Assembly (NCBI GenBank): GCA_902490325.1
Contig: CABUDJ010000025.1
Coordinates: 1-25,792, forward strand
Source of the DNA: an uncultured Collinsella sp.
GTDB taxonomy: Bacteria; Actinomycetota; Coriobacteriia; Coriobacteriales; Coriobacteriaceae
Length of the DNA stretch: 25,792 bases
Reading direction: 5' to 3'
The notes beneath the pieces were generated by a model. That model was not told the origin of the DNA, did not search any database, and was given only the letters and a program-made list of their open reading frames with translations. The stretch's first letter is position 1; each line of letters begins with the position of its first letter. Positions 23,560 to 25,792 of this stretch are shown piece after piece. The position numbers and the translations under genes are program-made.

Positions 23560-25404
23560 CTAGCAGCCCTCCTTTGCGCAGACGGACGCGGAGGCGATTG
23601 GGGCGGACGCGGGCGCCGCGCTCCCCTGCTGGCCCTCGAGCTCCTCGCGGCGCAGCTGCGACTGGCAAATCTCGCGGTAGAGCTGGCAGGTCGTGTAGAG
23701 CTCATCGTGCGCGCCCAGGCCCGCGACCGAACCGTGGTCAAGTACGCAGATCATATCGGCGTCGCGCACGGTCGAAACGCGCTGGCTTACGATCACCGTA
23801 GTCAGCGGCAGCCCGCCCTCGGCGGCACCGCGCACACTGCGCTCGCGGATGGCATAGCGAAGCGCCGCGTCGGTCTTAAAGTCGAGCGCCGAGGCAGAAT
23901 CGTCCATGACCAGGATCTGTGGCGAGCCGACCAGGGCGCGCGCGATGGTCAGGCGCTGGCGTTGGCCACCGCTGAAGTTCTTACCGCCCGCCTCGACCGG
24001 GGCATCGAGCCCCTGCGGCTTGTTGCGCACGAACTCGCTCGCCTGCGCCATGTCGAGCGCCACCCAGAGCTCCTCGTCGGTCGCAGCCTCGTCGCGCCAG
24101 GTCAGGTTGCTGCGGATGGTGCCGCTCACCAGCGACGCGCGCTGTGGAACGGTCGCGACCACACGGCGCAGCTGGTCGAGCGGCCAGGTGCGCACGTCGG
24201 CGCCCATCACGCTCACGCTGCCGGTACTCGCATCGTACAGGCGCGGGATGAGCGAGACGAGCGTCGACTTACCGCTGCCCGTGCCGCCGATAATGCCGAG
24301 CGTCTTGCCCAGCGGCAGCTCCAGGGTCACATCGTTGACGGCGTTGGCAGCGCCGGCGCCAAACGAGAAGCTCGCATGGCTCAAGCCCAGCGCAGGAACG
24401 GGAGCGACATTGTCCGGCTTGGGCAGCGCGACCGACTGATTGCCCTCGTCGGTGATGCTCGGCTCGCAGTTGAGCACCTCGTTGATACGCGAAGCACTCG
24501 CGCTCGCCTTGGTAAAGACCACGACCAGGTTGGCGACGTACACGATGGAGGTCAGGGTCTGCGTCATGTAGTTCACAAACGCCATGACCTGGCCCTGCGT
24601 AAGCTCGCCCACGTTGACCTGGATGCCGCCCACCCACAGGATGGCGCACACGCCCAGGTTCATCACCAAAAACGTGACGGGATTAAGGATTGACGAGAGC
24701 TTGCCCACCGCGATGGCGGTATTGGCCTGGTCATCGGCGGCTTGGGCAAAGCGCTCGCGCTCGTAATCTTCGCGTACAAAGGCGCGAACCACGCGGGCGC
24801 CCGAAAGCCCCTCGCGGCAAATGAGCGCGATGCGGTCGAGCTTTGCCTGCAGCTGCTTGTAGTACGGAATGCAGCGCGCCATGACAAACCAAAACACCAG
24901 GCCGATAGCGGGCGTGCAAATCAAAAAGATAATGCCGAGCTTAAGGTCGATGGCGAGGGCCGCAACCATGGAGCCCACCGCCAGGAAAGGCCAGCGGATA
25001 AGCATGCGCACGCCCAGCGCCACGGCGAGCTGCACCTGATTGACGTCGTTGGTGATGCGCGTGATGAGCGACGGCGTGCCAAAGCGATCGAGCTCGGCAT
25101 AGCTCAGCTTATTGATGTGCCCGTAGAGCGCGCCGCGAATATCGGTGCCCATGCCCTGTGAGGTGAGCGCCGCCATCTTTTGGCAAACGAGCGTAAACGA
25201 GATGCCGATCACGGCCATGGCGCCAAGCAGCATACCGTAGTGGACGACGGCGTTGACATCGTGCGCACCGATGCCCTTGTCGATCATCTGGGCAATCACG
25301 AGCGGCGTCAGCAGGTCAAAGATCACTTCGATCAACTTGCACGCAGGGCCGATCACCATATACCGGCGAAACTTACCACCAAAACGCCTGAGCAACTCAA
25401 TCAT
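23560..25404 (-). CDS. ABC exporter half-transporter, first subunit, degenerate site
   Basis: Type IV ABC half-transporter, 614 aa, partner of the gene that follows. Six membrane spans lie in residues about 15-305, and the ATPase domain has Walker A GGTGSGKST (about 371) and signature FSGGQRQ (about 473). Walker B is ILVMDDSASAL: aspartate replaces the catalytic glutamate. The H-loop reads IVSQRVSTV, glutamine replacing histidine. Together with the unusual FSQGQ signature of the partner, these changes fall in one composite ATP site, as in heterodimeric exporters with one degenerate site. The C-terminus is an alanine-serine-rich tail. The ATG at 25404 follows AGGGAG by nine bases; a GTG eleven codons upstream lacks a site. 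A promoter is proposed at 25449-25478. Confidence 0.93.
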   Translation of the reverse strand: MIELLRRFGGKFRRYMVIGPACKLIEVIFDLLTPLVIAQMIDKGIGAHDVNAVVHYGMLLGAMAVIGISFTLVCQKMAALTSQGMGTDIRGALYGHINKLSYAELDRFGTPSLITRITNDVNQVQLAVALGVRMLIRWPFLAVGSMVAALAIDLKLGIIFLICTPAIGLVFWFVMARCIPYYKQLQAKLDRIALICREGLSGARVVRAFVREDYERERFAQAADDQANTAIAVGKLSSILNPVTFLVMNLGVCAILWVGGIQVNVGELTQGQVMAFVNYMTQTLTSIVYVANLVVVFTKASASASRINEVLNCEPSITDEGNQSVALPKPDNVAPVPALGLSHASFSFGAGAANAVNDVTLELPLGKTLGIIGGTGSGKSTLVSLIPRLYDASTGSVSVMGADVRTWPLDQLRRVVATVPQRASLVSGTIRSNLTWRDEAATDEELWVALDMAQASEFVRNKPQGLDAPVEAGGKNFSGGQRQRLTIARALVGSPQILVMDDSASALDFKTDAALRYAIRERSVRGAAEGGLPLTTVIVSQRVSTVRDADMICVLDHGSVAGLGAHDELYTTCQLYREICQSQLRREELEGQQGSAAPASAPIASASVCAKEGC

Positions 25405-25448
25405 AAAAAGGCGCTCCCTATCATCATTCACACTCAATTCGAATCATG

Positions 25449-25478
25449 ATAGTACGGTGAGCCCAAAAGAAGCGTAAA
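25449..25478 (-). promoter_or_regulatory. Possible promoter of the ABC exporter operon
   Basis: On the minus strand a -35-like TTTACG (25473-25478) and a -10-like TACTAT (25449-25454) are 18 bp apart, 45 bases before the start codon. Both boxes match only partly. Confidence 0.4.
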
Positions 25479-25500
25479 CAACTCGTCATTTCTGGCGAGA

Positions 25501-25530
25501 TTCAAGAGCGGGTTAATCGCCTGATATACT
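25501..25530 (+). promoter_or_regulatory. Possible promoter of the right-edge secreted-protein gene
   Basis: TGATATACT (25522-25530) is an extended -10 (TGn plus TATACT). A weak -35, TTCAAG, lies at 25501-25506 with an 18-bp spacer. The start codon is 50 bases downstream. Confidence 0.5.
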
Positions 25531-25580
25531 TACATTAGTGCTACCAAGTGAGTCGCCAACCCTTGAAATGAGGTGCCGAG

Positions 25581-25792
25581 ATGAACGACATTCTCGCAAG
25601 AAGAGCAAGAAGAGCAAGACGAGCAACTATGGGCATCGCCCTTTCCGTGGCACTTGCCGCGGGAATCGCCCCCGTAACGGCGATCGCGGCAGAAACCAGC
25701 TCCCCCATCGGTGCAGTTGCCTTGCAGACGGAAGACGCGGCCTCCGAAAAAGAAAAAGCGTATGCAGCCATGCAGGAAGCGCTCAAAAACCT
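25581..25792 (+). CDS. Secreted protein, N-terminal fragment cut by window edge
   Basis: An ATG at 25581 with GAGG seven bases upstream opens a frame that runs off the right edge after 70 codons. The product begins MNDILARRARRARRATMGI, with five double-arginine pairs, then a hydrophobic core (ALSVALAAGIAPVTAIAA) with likely cleavage after AIAA. The mature part is acidic and alanine-rich (LQTEDAASEKEKAYAAMQ) and may start a helix or coiled coil. It is therefore exported, but no domain can be identified from this much. The RRARRARRA stretch comes from a near-repeat of AGAGCAAGA in the DNA. Confidence 0.75.
   Translation, partial: MNDILARRARRARRATMGIALSVALAAGIAPVTAIAAETSSPIGAVALQTEDAASEKEKAYAAMQEALKN

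Noticed and set aside
21838..24693. 951-codon plus-strand open frame across both ABC genes
   Set aside because: It spans the junction of two well-supported minus-strand genes; it is a codon-bias artefact.
25541..25786. 81-codon minus-strand frame at the right edge
   Set aside because: Antisense to the secreted-protein start, which has a promoter, ribosome site and signal peptide.

Overview
The window reads as chromosomal DNA of a GC-rich bacterium with Actinobacterial codon use, ATG/GTG starts and purine-rich ribosome sites. The gene content (Tex, a TalC-type aldolase, RlmKL, a KdpDE-like pair beside Kup, an LtaS-type sulfatase, a sortase-anchored surface protein with a LANTG signal, paired ABC exporters) fits a gut Coriobacteriia such as Collinsella. 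That assignment is inference from style and content. No rRNA, tRNA, IS transposase, phage gene or CRISPR array was seen.

Layout. 1-2348: short unassigned leader, then tex. 2349-2730: repeat-rich gap with a 48-nt imperfect inverted repeat, a terminator inside it, a 19-bp copy of the 3' end of the next gene and a 72-nt palindrome. 2731-4456: transaldolase/F6P-aldolase and a Cof-type HAD phosphatase, both on the minus strand. 4532-7099: rlmKL, whose RlmL half looks catalytically dead. 7103-7169: palindrome between convergent genes. 7194-11934: a potassium region on the minus strand: Kup transporter, a 64-aa membrane protein, a terminator, then a short KdpD-like kinase and KdpE. 12093-12968: nitroreductase. 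13182-15482: LtaS-family membrane sulfatase.

15504-20978 is the most unusual part. A 4.1-kb minus-strand gene for a cell-wall-anchored protein (FG-GAP-like acidic loops, FN3, Ig-like, LANTG signal) is bracketed by two arrays of about 61-bp palindromic units (6 on the left, 8 on the right). Outside each array lies one copy of a 129-nt structured element. The two copies are inverted relative to each other, and each lies just 3' of, and on the same strand as, a gene (the sulfatase or the flavodoxin). They have identical loop lengths and shared loop sequence, but their stems differ with compensatory changes. This is the signature of a conserved folded RNA (or hairpin DNA) family and the best candidate here for an undescribed system.

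21021-25404: a flavodoxin-like protein, then a two-gene heterodimeric ABC exporter with one degenerate ATP site and directly abutting stop and start codons. 25581-25792: N-terminus of a secreted protein running off the right edge.
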